Below, piece after piece: positions 30,175 through 39,177 of a stretch of 64,000 nucleotides of DNA. The stretch's first letter is position 1; the number at the start of each line of letters is the position of its first letter. Source of the DNA: Anaerolineae bacterium. Lineage in GTDB: Bacteria > Chloroflexota > Anaerolineae > Anaerolineales > Villigracilaceae. Location: contig JAFLCE010000010.1 of assembly GCA_017303655.1 (NCBI GenBank), positions 1 through 64,000 of the forward strand, written 5' to 3'. The notes under the pieces are model-generated. The model was not told the origin of the DNA and did no database searches. It saw only the letters and a program-made list of their open reading frames with translations. The position numbers and the translations under genes are program-made.

Positions 30175-31527
30175 ATGTTCGACCTCCCCGATAACGAAAT
30201 TATCCCATTATCTAAAGAACACGTCTTTTGGACCTGGTCTGCTCAAGCCAAAGTGAACCCGATTGCGGTGAAACGCGCCAAAGGCGTATATTTTTGGGAT
30301 GCAGACGATAACCGCTTTCTCGATTTCAACTCAATGACCATGTGTGTCAACATCGGTCATGGCGATGAACGCATCATTAAAGCCATGCAAGAGCAAGCCG
30401 CCGAGCTGCCGTATGCCGCGCCGGGAATGACGACGAAAGTCCGCGCGTTGGCGAGCAGGGAGGTGGCGCATGTCACCCCGAATAAGGCGTTGAGCAAAGT
30501 GTTATTCACGCTCGGTGGTGCCGATGCGAACGAGAATGCCATCAAACTTGCGCGCGGATACACCGGGCGGCATAAGATATTGACCCGCTATCGTTCGTAT
30601 CATGGCGCGTCTGCCGGAGCGATGGCAGCCACAGGCGATCCGCGCCGGGTGGCATGGGAGCCAAACTTGATGTCGGGCGTCGTGCATTTCCTGGACCCGT
30701 ATCGATATCGTTCTACTTTGCATCGTACCAACCCGAATATCTCTGAAGCTGATTTTGCGCAAGATTACGTCAACCATTTGGAAGAGATTATTCTCTATGA
30801 AGGACCAGAGTCGATTGCGGCAGTTATGCTCGAATCAGTGACCGGCACGAACGGGGTCATTATCCCGCCGGATGGGTATATGCAAGGCGTGCGAAAATTA
30901 TGTGATAAATACGGCATCCTAATGATTTGTGATGAAGTGATGAGCGGCTTTGGTCGCACCGGCAAATGGTTTGCCATTGAACATTGGAATGTGACGCCGG
31001 ATATCATCACCATGGCAAAGGGTTTAACCTCGGCGTATGCACCGTTGGGTGCTGTGGCAATGAAGCCTGAGATCGCGGCGGCATTCAATGAGCATGCCTT
31101 CGAAAGCGGGCTGACATATACCTCGCATCCTATTTCACTGGCGGCGGCGGTTGCGAACATCCAAGCTATGAGGGAGGATAAAGTTGTCGAGCATGCAGCA
31201 GGCATGGGCGCAGTTTTGAGGCGCATGTTGTCCGATCTGGGCGAGGCGCATCCATCGATTGGGGAAGTCCGCAGTTTGGGTTTATTCGGTATCATCGAAT
31301 TGGTGAAAGATCGAAAGACAAAAGAACCGATGGCTCCGTGGAACGGTTCTTCCCCCGAGATGATCGCTCTGCGAAAACACTGTTTAGATAATAAGTTGTT
31401 TCTTTATACACATTGGCATACCATCCTGATTATCCCGCCTTTAATCATCACTGAAGAGCAATTACAAGAAGGCTTCACCGTTTTAGATGAAGCCTTGAAG
31501 ATCACCGATGCTGTTGTGAAGAGCTGA
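30175..31527 (+). CDS. Class-III pyridoxal-phosphate aminotransferase
   Basis: The 450-residue product is a full-length fold-type I, class-III aminotransferase. The PLP lysine is Lys282 in MAKGLTSAYAPLGAV; the preceding Asp motif reads LMICDEVMSGFGRTGKWFA. Other family features are GGADANENAIKLARGYTGR and YRSYHGASAGAMAATGD. The N-terminus, with SKEHVFWTWSAQAKVNPIAV, resembles taurine/omega-amino acid:pyruvate type enzymes, so an omega-amino acid donor is likely. The exact substrate cannot be fixed. AAAGGA lies 8 bases before the ATG. It converges on the Ser/Thr kinase gene with a 6-base gap. Confidence 0.88.
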   Translation: MFDLPDNEIIPLSKEHVFWTWSAQAKVNPIAVKRAKGVYFWDADDNRFLDFNSMTMCVNIGHGDERIIKAMQEQAAELPYAAPGMTTKVRALASREVAHVTPNKALSKVLFTLGGADANENAIKLARGYTGRHKILTRYRSYHGASAGAMAATGDPRRVAWEPNLMSGVVHFLDPYRYRSTLHRTNPNISEADFAQDYVNHLEEIILYEGPESIAAVMLESVTGTNGVIIPPDGYMQGVRKLCDKYGILMICDEVMSGFGRTGKWFAIEHWNVTPDIITMAKGLTSAYAPLGAVAMKPEIAAAFNEHAFESGLTYTSHPISLAAAVANIQAMREDKVVEHAAGMGAVLRRMLSDLGEAHPSIGEVRSLGLFGIIELVKDRKTKEPMAPWNGSSPEMIALRKHCLDNKLFLYTHWHTILIIPPLIITEEQLQEGFTVLDEALKITDAVVKS

Positions 31528-31533
31528 TTTGAA

Positions 31534-33615
31534 TTAAGGGGTCGTCGTTGAGCGGGGCGGTGGGATGCGATGCGGACCTGGCAGAAGCGGCATCTCTGCC
31601 ATTTGATAGGCTTGCTCGTACGCATTATCGGCTCCACCTTCACCGACGATGGCTTCGATGCGACCGTTTTGGTTTGAGTCTTCGCCGTAAAGCATTCGGC
31701 TCGAAAGCGCCTGAATCTCTGCGATGGTGGCTTCCATACTTTGATCGAAAGGCATGGATTGCAGCTTGAGCGTGAGGTCGAGCATTTGCTTGCTCCAGCC
31801 TTCCATATTTTTGATGCAGATGAGCATGGCTTCACTGGTCTGTTGAATGCGCTCAGTGGAATCTGCGGCACGGGCGGCGAATTGCGCATGGCTGACGGTT
31901 TGTGGGATATACCCTTGTTCGTCGTCATACCCAGGCTCGCCATTCAAGAGCAGCCCGTATCCTTGTGCCGGGTCCACAATTGTGCCATCGCCATCCCAGT
32001 CTTTATAAAGCTCGGCATTGCCGCTGCCAACCAGTTGATTAATGATCTCTTCTGTTTTCAAGCGAAAGGTAACTTCATCTCCCGCTGCAAATGCGTTGTT
32101 TAGGTCATACACCGAAGTATCGATTGAGTCGGTGGTGCCCCATAAACCTTGAATGAGGGCAACGCCATCGGGGGCGCTTACAAATGAAACTACCACATGG
32201 CGAATGTGTACCAATGCAAGTGGGGGATAGACCGAAGAGGCGACGATTTCTTCGCTGACTTGGTCCGGCTCAGGGTCGTTATCAGGTTCGATGCTGATCT
32301 CGATCTGATCGAACTGTGAGAGTAGATTTATGCTATCAGGACTTGAATAGCTGAGTTGTCCGCGCTCACCTTGAATTTGGATGGAACCCAAATTCCGCCT
32401 CACTTCGCCGCCCTGTGAAAGGTACCAGGCTTCGTAGTGTTTGCCTGGCTCAAGCGGGGGCAACCCAATGGTATTGAGAATGGCTTTATCCATGGTGTCG
32501 TTGAAGTCAGTATATGAGACAAATCCCATCGACTGATTTGCAGCGCCACTTGCGTTTGCAGGCTGGAGAGGGGGACGCAGGCTACGAAACCCAAACCATG
32601 CAACCAGAATCGCCACCAGTGCTCCACCCGCGATAAGGGCAGTCCGCATGTTTGTGGGCTGTTGGTCTTTTTGCGGTTGTGGAACCAATGGCTTGGCAAT
32701 GTAGGCTGGGTTCAGCACTTTGCGAATTTTTTCGGTATCATCAGAAACAGTTTGACCATTGAAGACCGCAATAAATTCTTTCACAAGCGCTTGTGCTGAT
32801 TCAAAACGATGCTCTGGTTTTTTTGCGAGCGTCCGGTCGATGATGGCTTGCATGTCAGAAGAAATGCTTGGAATGGGCGGCGGCGGGTCGTTGAGGTGTT
32901 TCATCAAAATGCCAAATGAGGATTCTGCATCGAAGGGCACAACACCTGCAAGCATTTCATATAAGACAACCCCAAGTGAATAAATATCCGTTCGGCGGTC
33001 TACCTGGTCACCGCGAGCTTGCTCGGGGCTCATATACGCGGGGGTGCCAGAGACGGTCCCGGTTGAGGTTTGGGTGGCAGAGTCGAGTAGGCGCACCAGC
33101 CCAAAGTCAGTGAGAACCGGTTCTACATCCTCAGGCAATGCCTGCTCTACATCAATGCTTCCACTTTTCGAGCGAAGCAGAATATTGGCAGGTTTGATAT
33201 CACGATGGGCGATGTTTTGCGCATGGGCATAATCAACAGCCGAAGCAATGGAGGTCATCAATCGTATGATGGTTGGGAAGGGGAGTTTTTCTCCGCGTTT
33301 GTGCAGTGCTTTTAAGTAGGTCCCTAAGGTTGCGCCGGGGATGAGTTCCATCGTGAGCGATGGGCGTCCATCGACAAGGTCATAATCGAAGATCTGGATG
33401 ATATTGGGATGGCTTAGTTGGGCAACAACTTGCGCCTCACGTTCGAAGCGGGCGCGCGATTCGGGGTCTTCTTCCACATGGTCGCGCATGATCTTGACCG
33501 CTACTTTGCGGTTGAGGGTGGTATGCAAGCCATAATACACTTCTGCCATGCCGCCACGGGCAATCAGGTCACCGATCTGCACTTTCCCAAGCGTTTTACC
33601 ATTCCAAGTGGACAT
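31534..33615 (-). CDS. Transmembrane Ser/Thr protein kinase with extracellular sensor module
   Basis: Residues 12-275 are a Hanks-type kinase: glycine loop IARGGMAEVYYG, Lys41 in VAVKIM, catalytic HRDIKPANILL near 137, DFG in LTDFGLVRL and APE-like SGTPAYMSPEQARGD. One membrane helix follows at about 323-345. The outer part (350-690) has an RskA-like beta domain (EPGKHYEAWYLSQGGEVRRNLG) and then a calcium-loop-like segment, YKDWDGDGTIVDP, leading into a helical module and a second loop, EDSNQNGRIE. This last module recurs in the partial gene at 63.5-64 kb. The architecture suggests an outside ligand controlling kinase activity. TATAAT-N7-ATG indicates a leaderless start. Confidence 0.9.
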   Translation of the reverse strand: MSTWNGKTLGKVQIGDLIARGGMAEVYYGLHTTLNRKVAVKIMRDHVEEDPESRARFEREAQVVAQLSHPNIIQIFDYDLVDGRPSLTMELIPGATLGTYLKALHKRGEKLPFPTIIRLMTSIASAVDYAHAQNIAHRDIKPANILLRSKSGSIDVEQALPEDVEPVLTDFGLVRLLDSATQTSTGTVSGTPAYMSPEQARGDQVDRRTDIYSLGVVLYEMLAGVVPFDAESSFGILMKHLNDPPPPIPSISSDMQAIIDRTLAKKPEHRFESAQALVKEFIAVFNGQTVSDDTEKIRKVLNPAYIAKPLVPQPQKDQQPTNMRTALIAGGALVAILVAWFGFRSLRPPLQPANASGAANQSMGFVSYTDFNDTMDKAILNTIGLPPLEPGKHYEAWYLSQGGEVRRNLGSIQIQGERGQLSYSSPDSINLLSQFDQIEISIEPDNDPEPDQVSEEIVASSVYPPLALVHIRHVVVSFVSAPDGVALIQGLWGTTDSIDTSVYDLNNAFAAGDEVTFRLKTEEIINQLVGSGNAELYKDWDGDGTIVDPAQGYGLLLNGEPGYDDEQGYIPQTVSHAQFAARAADSTERIQQTSEAMLICIKNMEGWSKQMLDLTLKLQSMPFDQSMEATIAEIQALSSRMLYGEDSNQNGRIEAIVGEGGADNAYEQAYQMAEMPLLPGPHRIPPPRSTTTP

Positions 33616-33622
33616 GCAGGCG

Positions 33623-33628
33623 ATTATA
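33623..33628 (-). promoter_or_regulatory. -10 box of a probable leaderless promoter (Ser/Thr kinase)
   Basis: TATAAT on the minus strand is followed by seven bases (CGCCTGC) and the ATG. Confidence 0.55.
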
Positions 33629-33656
33629 ACCGAGTGGGCATTGATAAGCGAAAAAT

Positions 33657-33690
33657 AAAAATATCCGAAGCCACTGGCTTCGGATATTTT
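33657..33690 (-). terminator. Terminator of the first giant surface-protein gene
   Basis: AAATATCCGAAGCCA pairs with TGGCTTCGGATATTT; on the minus strand TTTTATTTTTC follows. It separates the giant gene from the kinase gene. Confidence 0.85.
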
Positions 33691-33711
33691 TATAACAGTT
33701 CGTTTTAGCGC

Positions 33712-36700
33712 TTATTCGTTTTCAACCGAAATAAGAACAGCGCGAATGACACGGCGGTGCATGTAAGTGTCACTCTTGGGTAGATAGGTCTGACAGGTGA
33801 TGAGGGTCAGGTAGGAAGCATCCTCAAGATCTTCAAAGGCGAAGCCGGTGGTGAAGGGGCGGCTCAGGCGTGAGTTGCGGACCTCGAAGATGTACTTTTG
33901 CCCATAAAGGTGGATGATGATCTGGTCACCATATTTGAGCTTCTTCAAATTCGCAAAGGGACCATCCACGCCATCGGCATTGGTGACGTGTGCTGTCACC
34001 ACCGAGTTACCTTCCCAGGTGGGGAAGGCTGTGCCATTGAGCCAGCCGACGTTATTGGCAAGCCAGGTGACATCCCATTCACCATCTGCGGTTTGAGGCA
34101 CACCAATAATGCTGGTCTTGATGCCGAGCGATGGGATCTCGATCCACAGGTCGCCGAGATCAGAGTAGGCGAGCTCATCCGGTTGAACGGGCAGAGCCGT
34201 GATGCGACCAGGCGCAAAGCCAGTGGCAGGCAAAGCAGCGACCGCTAATTTCGCATCATCTCTTGCACCAGCACCACCGCCTCCGCCACCACCGACTGCT
34301 GGAGTGATAAGCTGGAAGTTGCGGATGAAATCGGTGCCATTGGCGATGCCGTTTCCTGCAAGGGCAAGGGCGGTGTTATTGGCTTGTACGATGGAAGTAG
34401 TACCGCAGACAAATAAGCGATAGTATCCGTCCGTGGTGAGCGGAGTACTGAGCGTGACAGTTGCAATGAACGGACCGGAGCCGCCACCGTTGTTATACGT
34501 CACCGAAGTGACCGGGTTGATGATATCCGGCGCAACCACACCACCCGCACAGCTGAGGGTATTGAAGACACCCGTCGCAGAACGGACGAGGATGTAGTTG
34601 GCAGGGTTATCCACCTCATCGGGGTCGGTGGTACTGGCGGGAACATCGTAGACATCTTTGCTGAAGCTCACGACCAGTTGGTTGATGTTGAGCGTATTCG
34701 CCACCTGTTCGTTTTCGGAGAGCGAGCCGTCGCCTGTATCGGGAACGGAGCCTACGCCGTTATTGACAACGACAAGGATGAGGGCGTCAATGACGATATT
34801 CTTGTTGGCACCCAGCGAGCCTGCTGCACCGGGGTTCGGCAGGGTTAGGCTGGCGTTATTGAGTGCGGCGTCTTGAATACTGCCACCGTTGAGGGTTAGG
34901 GAAGCGGTGGCGACGTAATCCAAGTCGGGCGTATTATCTCCGGGTACAACAACATACGTGAAAGTAAGCGTGTTTGTGCCGCTGCCGCTGACGTAATTGG
35001 CAAGCCCGTCTACCGCACCCAATTCAAGTAGCAGTTGTGGCGTACCGGTCACGAAGACGGCTTCATCGAAAGTGACCTCAATGGTGATGTTATTACCGGC
35101 GAAGTAGGTTCCATCAGCATTGGGCGAGGTGATGTTGGTCACTAGGGGGGCACTGGTGTTGATCGTCCAGGCATAGGAAGCAGGGGATGGGTCGACATTG
35201 CCCAAGAGGTCAATGGCACGCACGGCAAATGTATGAGGTCCGTCTGCCAATGCTGCGAGAGTGTTAGGAGATGTACAGGCAGAGAAAGCGCCACCATCGA
35301 TGCTGCATTCGAATGTTGCGGTCAGATCAGGGCTGCTGAATGTGAACGTGGGCGTAGTGTCGTTGCTTGGATCAGTTGGGTTGGTATCAATCGTCGTGTC
35401 TGGTGCGGTGGAGTCGATCGTCCAAGTATAAGAGGCAGGGGTCACATCTACGTTGCCAGCCGGGTCTACGGCACGGACAGCGAAAGTATGTGATCCGTCT
35501 GCCAATGCTGCGAGTGTATTGGGTGAAGCACAAGCAGAGAAGGCGCCGCCATCGATGCTACATTCAAATGTCGCAGTCAGATCAAGGCTGCTGAATGTGA
35601 ATGTGGGGGTGTTGTCGTTGCTCGGATTGGTCGGGTTCGAATCAATGCTCGTATCGGGTGAAACGGTGTCGATTGTCCAAGTGTACGAAGCAGGAGACGC
35701 GTCAGTGTTCCCCAAAGAATCAACGGCGCGGACGGCGAAGGTATGAGGTCCATCTGCCAATGCCGCGAGGGTATTCGGTGTGACGCAGGCGGAGAATGCG
35801 CCGCCATCGATGCTGCACTCGAAGGTCGCTGTCAGATCAGGGCTGCTGAATGTGAATGAGGGTGTGTTGTCGTTGCTCGGATTGGTCGGGTTGGAATCAA
35901 TGGTCGTATCCGGCGCAGCTGTATCAATTGTCCACGTGTAGGAGGCAGGAGTGGCATCCACGTTGCCAGCCACATCTATTGCACGCACCTGGAAGGTGTG
36001 ACTGCCATCGCTCAAGCCTAAATAACTCTGTGGACTGGTACATGCGCTGAAAGCGCCGCCATCAATCTGACACTGGAAGGAGGCAACGCCAGAGCCACCA
36101 GGGTCGCTTCCGGTAAAGGAGAACGATGCCGTAGTGGAATTCGTTGGATCGGCTGGGTTGGCAGTGATAGTCGTATCTGGTGCAGTGGTATCTACAGTAA
36201 ATGTATTGGTGTTCGAGGATGGGCTGGTGTTCCCTGCCGCATCTGTAGAGGTGGCTCTAACCGTGTGAGAACCATCGCTAAGTGCTGCTGCGGTGAAGTT
36301 CCAATTGCCACTACCATCGGCTGTGGTCGTTCCTGCTATAGAACCATCGATATACACAGTGACTGTGCTATTGGGTTCGGCTGTGCCGGAAACAGAGGGT
36401 GTTGAATCATTAGTGACACTACCATTGGCTGGTGTTGTGACGACCGGTGCGGCAGGAGCGGTGGTATCCACGGTCCAAGTATAAGAAGCAGGGGTCGGAT
36501 CAACATTGCCCGCATTGTCAATCGCGCGGACTTGGAAGGTGTGACTTCCGTCACCCAAGGCAAAATAACTTTGTGGACTCGTGCAGGCAGAGAAAGCGCC
36601 GCCATCCAATTGACATTGCAAGGAAGCAACGCCAGAGCCACCGGAGTCGTTGCCAGTAAAGGAGAACGATGCATTGCTAGAATTTGTTAGGAGGGGCGGG

Positions 36701-38616
36701 TTGGCAGTGATGGTGGTGTCTGGGGTTGTTGTATCCACCGTAAAGTCTGGGTCGGAACCGCCAAAGGATGTCCAGGCTGTTGCTGCGCCGACGCTATCTA
36801 CGAGTCTGTATTGCCACTTATAGGAGGTGCCATTTACAAAGGCTCCGCAAGAGCCTGTGCTGGTTTCGGTTCCACTGTTGGTTAATGGGCTTGAACAGGT
36901 GGCAGTATTAGTGAACGCGCTTGCATTTGGCAGTACTTCTACTTGCAATTGATATTGATTCGCCTCAGGATCCGTCGCAGTGGCTTTGAAGACGACTTGA
37001 GTTTGGTTGGTAAATCCGCCCTGTGCGATTACAGTGGTGGCATCGGTCCTGTATTGATTGATGGCTGAAGGAGCGTTGGGTGCGGTGTTAGTATTAACTG
37101 CATTCAATGCGAATGCGACGAGAGCCGAGCGATTATGAGCAGTACCACCATCTGTGACGCTGATTGCGGCGGAGCCTGCTGTAGTGGTCGTGCTTTGACC
37201 GACGGCGGTTCGATTTCCATCTGCTGTCTGGCTTCCATCGAATAGTTCGCTAAACGTCCAAACCCCGGAAGTTCCAGTTCCGGACGGTCCCACATTGTTC
37301 ATGTTGATGGCATAAATAACGCGCCCGCCTGCTTGGTTAACAACCGCACCGCCAGTGGCGTTGAATACACTTGTATTCGTTGTAGTTGTTCCAGCAGCAG
37401 CTGTTCCGGTTGCTACGCTATTGATGGTATTTGAGGATCCGGTTCCAGCTGTCTGATTGATGCCTGTATAGGTATTCGCGTAAAAACAAGTACCATTTGT
37501 TGCGGTGATCGTTGTGGCTTGGGCAACTGCTGAGGTGCCGATGACCCTATAGCCAGCATATATTCTTGCATTCCCATTTACAGGGTTGGAAATTAATGTT
37601 GCTGCCCCAAACCCTGAAAGATTTGGTGTTCCAATTGCCCCGCCTCCTTCACTGGATACAATCACTACTACGACACGATCAGACCCAGCTGGGATGGTAT
37701 AGGTGAGGGAACCGCCGCATGCTGCTGTAGTGACATTTGTGATCGTTTGCGGATTTGTTCCAGTAACACCGTCTGCATCATTGTAGGTCACGCGGACATC
37801 ATAACTAGTGGCGGGTACTAGCCCTGTAATACTCGTGGCAAATGGAGATGCACTGTGCGCTGCCCCGGATACGAAGGTAGTCCACGAGCCGGATACAGGG
37901 CAGTTTGCTGAAGTCAGACAGTATTCGACTGTATAAGTATTGTCAGCATCGCCATCATCCGTGTAAGGCATGGAAACATTGATTGATGAGCTGCTACCTG
38001 AAGTTGCCGTTGCGACACCCACTGTGGTTGCATTTAGGAAATATGTGACAGTGACCTGGATGTAATCAACGCTTGCAGTTCTTGCATTAGTGCTGTCAAC
38101 CGCTAGTGCTACGCCGAAATTTATGTCATTTATTTCCGCTGGTGTCCAAGTTGTTCCCCATAAATTGTTAGTAGCACCGTAATTTGCAGCAGCTTCAGCA
38201 CCAGGCCAATCGGTTCCTGTGGCTCCGAGGTTGCTCCCAACCAATGACCCACCTTTAATCAACTGGACAACGTTATCTTGTATATCCTGCCCGCCACCAG
38301 TTGACCCAAATCTTCCTATAGTAACTTGTATTCCTGCAATAGTAGAAGCTGCTGGAATTGCAAAGTCGAAATCTGTAGCTTGTAAATATTCTGACGTTGA
38401 ATTATTTACATTTACTGTTGCATACACGTTATTGTTGGAAATCACATTCCCAGGATTTGTCCAATTAACCGTTCCTGGTCCATTAACATTTGCTCCTACA
38501 TCAGGAAGGTTTGGACCTGAAGTCGCCGCATATGCTGGCGTAATGGGAAAAGCCCCCAGCGCCAGCATCACGATCAAAAATGCAGAAAAGACCTTGGTGA
38601 AAAAAGATTTGTTCAT
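33712..38616 (-). CDS. Giant secreted Ig-repeat protein with cis LPATG motif and C-terminal sortase domain (paralogue 1)
   Basis: The 1634-residue product starts with a signal peptide (MNKSFFTKVFSAFLIVMLAL to ITPAYA). The ATG at 38616 has AAGGA upstream and is preferred over a frame extension to 38700. An N-terminal beta domain, a fibronectin-III-like domain (about 190-300), an SGFGAATLI beta domain and an INQYR domain (about 510-640) follow. Next come Ig-like repeats (about 640-1160) of about 85 residues with FECSIDGGAFSAC and PHTFAVRA. The conserved C-terminus has a KDVYDVP beta domain (about 1290-1450), a Gly-rich linker, LPATG at 1462-1466 and a sortase-like domain with His1543 (VVTAHVTN), Cys1608 (TLITC) and a following RRVIRAVL Arg. 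No membrane helix follows the LPATG, unlike a normal sorting signal. A small HTH gene lies 55 bases upstream. Confidence 0.87.
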   Translation of the reverse strand: MNKSFFTKVFSAFLIVMLALGAFPITPAYAATSGPNLPDVGANVNGPGTVNWTNPGNVISNNNVYATVNVNNSTSEYLQATDFDFAIPAASTIAGIQVTIGRFGSTGGGQDIQDNVVQLIKGGSLVGSNLGATGTDWPGAEAAANYGATNNLWGTTWTPAEINDINFGVALAVDSTNARTASVDYIQVTVTYFLNATTVGVATATSGSSSSINVSMPYTDDGDADNTYTVEYCLTSANCPVSGSWTTFVSGAAHSASPFATSITGLVPATSYDVRVTYNDADGVTGTNPQTITNVTTAACGGSLTYTIPAGSDRVVVVIVSSEGGGAIGTPNLSGFGAATLISNPVNGNARIYAGYRVIGTSAVAQATTITATNGTCFYANTYTGINQTAGTGSSNTINSVATGTAAAGTTTTNTSVFNATGGAVVNQAGGRVIYAINMNNVGPSGTGTSGVWTFSELFDGSQTADGNRTAVGQSTTTTAGSAAISVTDGGTAHNRSALVAFALNAVNTNTAPNAPSAINQYRTDATTVIAQGGFTNQTQVVFKATATDPEANQYQLQVEVLPNASAFTNTATCSSPLTNSGTETSTGSCGAFVNGTSYKWQYRLVDSVGAATAWTSFGGSDPDFTVDTTTPDTTITANPPLLTNSSNASFSFTGNDSGGSGVASLQCQLDGGAFSACTSPQSYFALGDGSHTFQVRAIDNAGNVDPTPASYTWTVDTTAPAAPVVTTPANGSVTNDSTPSVSGTAEPNSTVTVYIDGSIAGTTTADGSGNWNFTAAALSDGSHTVRATSTDAAGNTSPSSNTNTFTVDTTAPDTTITANPADPTNSTTASFSFTGSDPGGSGVASFQCQIDGGAFSACTSPQSYLGLSDGSHTFQVRAIDVAGNVDATPASYTWTIDTAAPDTTIDSNPTNPSNDNTPSFTFSSPDLTATFECSIDGGAFSACVTPNTLAALADGPHTFAVRAVDSLGNTDASPASYTWTIDTVSPDTSIDSNPTNPSNDNTPTFTFSSLDLTATFECSIDGGAFSACASPNTLAALADGSHTFAVRAVDPAGNVDVTPASYTWTIDSTAPDTTIDTNPTDPSNDTTPTFTFSSPDLTATFECSIDGGAFSACTSPNTLAALADGPHTFAVRAIDLLGNVDPSPASYAWTINTSAPLVTNITSPNADGTYFAGNNITIEVTFDEAVFVTGTPQLLLELGAVDGLANYVSGSGTNTLTFTYVVVPGDNTPDLDYVATASLTLNGGSIQDAALNNASLTLPNPGAAGSLGANKNIVIDALILVVVNNGVGSVPDTGDGSLSENEQVANTLNINQLVVSFSKDVYDVPASTTDPDEVDNPANYILVRSATGVFNTLSCAGGVVAPDIINPVTSVTYNNGGGSGPFIATVTLSTPLTTDGYYRLFVCGTTSIVQANNTALALAGNGIANGTDFIRNFQLITPAVGGGGGGGAGARDDAKLAVAALPATGFAPGRITALPVQPDELAYSDLGDLWIEIPSLGIKTSIIGVPQTADGEWDVTWLANNVGWLNGTAFPTWEGNSVVTAHVTNADGVDGPFANLKKLKYGDQIIIHLYGQKYIFEVRNSRLSRPFTTGFAFEDLEDASYLTLITCQTYLPKSDTYMHRRVIRAVLISVENE
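34219..34233 (-). other. LPATG sorting-type motif, paralogue 1
   Basis: These bases encode LPATG (residues 1462-1466), followed by FAPGRITALPVQPDE and directly by the sortase domain. Confidence 0.7.
35160..35955 (-). repeat. Tandem Ig-domain repeats, about 255 bp period
   Basis: Near-identical units beginning with ATTGTCCA-type sequence recur near 35167, 35416, 35671 and 35926, a spacing of 249-255 bp (83-85 residues). A more divergent version of the same unit continues to about 36.7 kb. Confidence 0.75.
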
Positions 38617-38671
38617 TGTTTTTTTCCTTATTGTGATGGGGTGAAAAGAAAATAAAAAATAAATCCTTGGT

Positions 38672-38923
38672 TTATTTAGGCAGTAATGACCCTGTGCCAA
38701 CTTTCAATACGACAGATGCTTTGCGTAAATTGCTCAATTGGACGTTGTTATCATTGAAATCATCAAACTCTTCGTATTCCCCACGCCAGATCTTCATAGC
38801 GGTTGGTTCGCTGCACCCCAATTTTCGCATTTCGCCAATAAATTCATCAACCGACATGTTGATGCGTTCCGCTAGTTCTTGCACGCGGCTTTTTGCCGGT
38901 ATAGGGTTGGGGGTGGGTTGCAT
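38672..38923 (-). CDS. Small helix-turn-helix (XRE/Cro-like) DNA-binding protein
   Basis: The 83-residue product has an HTH fold in residues 12-50: RVQELAERINMSVDEFIGEM, a turn, and SEPTAMKIWRGEYEEF as recognition helix and following turn, close to XRE-type regulators. An ordered tail (LRKASVVLKVGTGSLLPK) may mediate dimer contacts. AAAGGA precedes the ATG. The stop lies 55 bases before the start of the first giant surface protein and no terminator intervenes, so it is probably the first gene of that operon. The target is unknown; the shared promoter upstream of this gene and of paralogue 2 is a candidate. Confidence 0.75.
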   Translation of the reverse strand: MQPTPNPIPAKSRVQELAERINMSVDEFIGEMRKLGCSEPTAMKIWRGEYEEFDDFNDNNVQLSNLRKASVVLKVGTGSLLPK

Positions 38924-39036
38924 GAGTTTCCTTTTGTAATGGAATTGAAATTTTTTTTATAAATATGTTTTTGAAACGAAATACAAAAAAGAACCGGTTT
39001 CCCAGTCACTTTACACTTTTGAAAGGCGCTCATAGT

Positions 39037-39064
39037 ATTCTAATCTGAATCGAACAAAAGTCAA
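39037..39064 (-). promoter_or_regulatory. Promoter of the HTH/paralogue-1 operon
   Basis: On the minus strand -35 TTGACT and -10 TAGAAT are separated by 16 bp. The spacer and flanks match the promoter at 46399-46426 closely (GATTCAGAT before the -10). The 38924-39036 leader holds no other gene. Confidence 0.6.
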
Positions 39065-39115
39065 TATATTTTCCTCCCCAAATTGCCTGCCCAGGCTTAT
39101 GTATTGCTATGGTTT

Positions 39116-39161
39116 GCAAGAGCCAACCTTTCAGATTTTAGTCTGAGAGGTTGGCTCTTGC
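39116..39161 (-). terminator. Hairpin after the second giant gene
   Basis: GCAAGAGCCAACCTTTCAGA pairs with TCTGAGAGGTTGGCTCTTGC around a 6-base loop, 17 bases past the stop codon. There is no T-tract on the minus strand, so a strong stem alone may act. Confidence 0.65.
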
Positions 39162-39177
39162 CTTACATTTTTACAAC

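Noticed and set aside
33898..34248. Plus-strand frames opposite the sortase modules (also at 39151-39597 and 47683-48789)
   Set aside because: They recur only because the three minus-strand modules are nearly identical. They are antisense shadows without ribosome binding sites.
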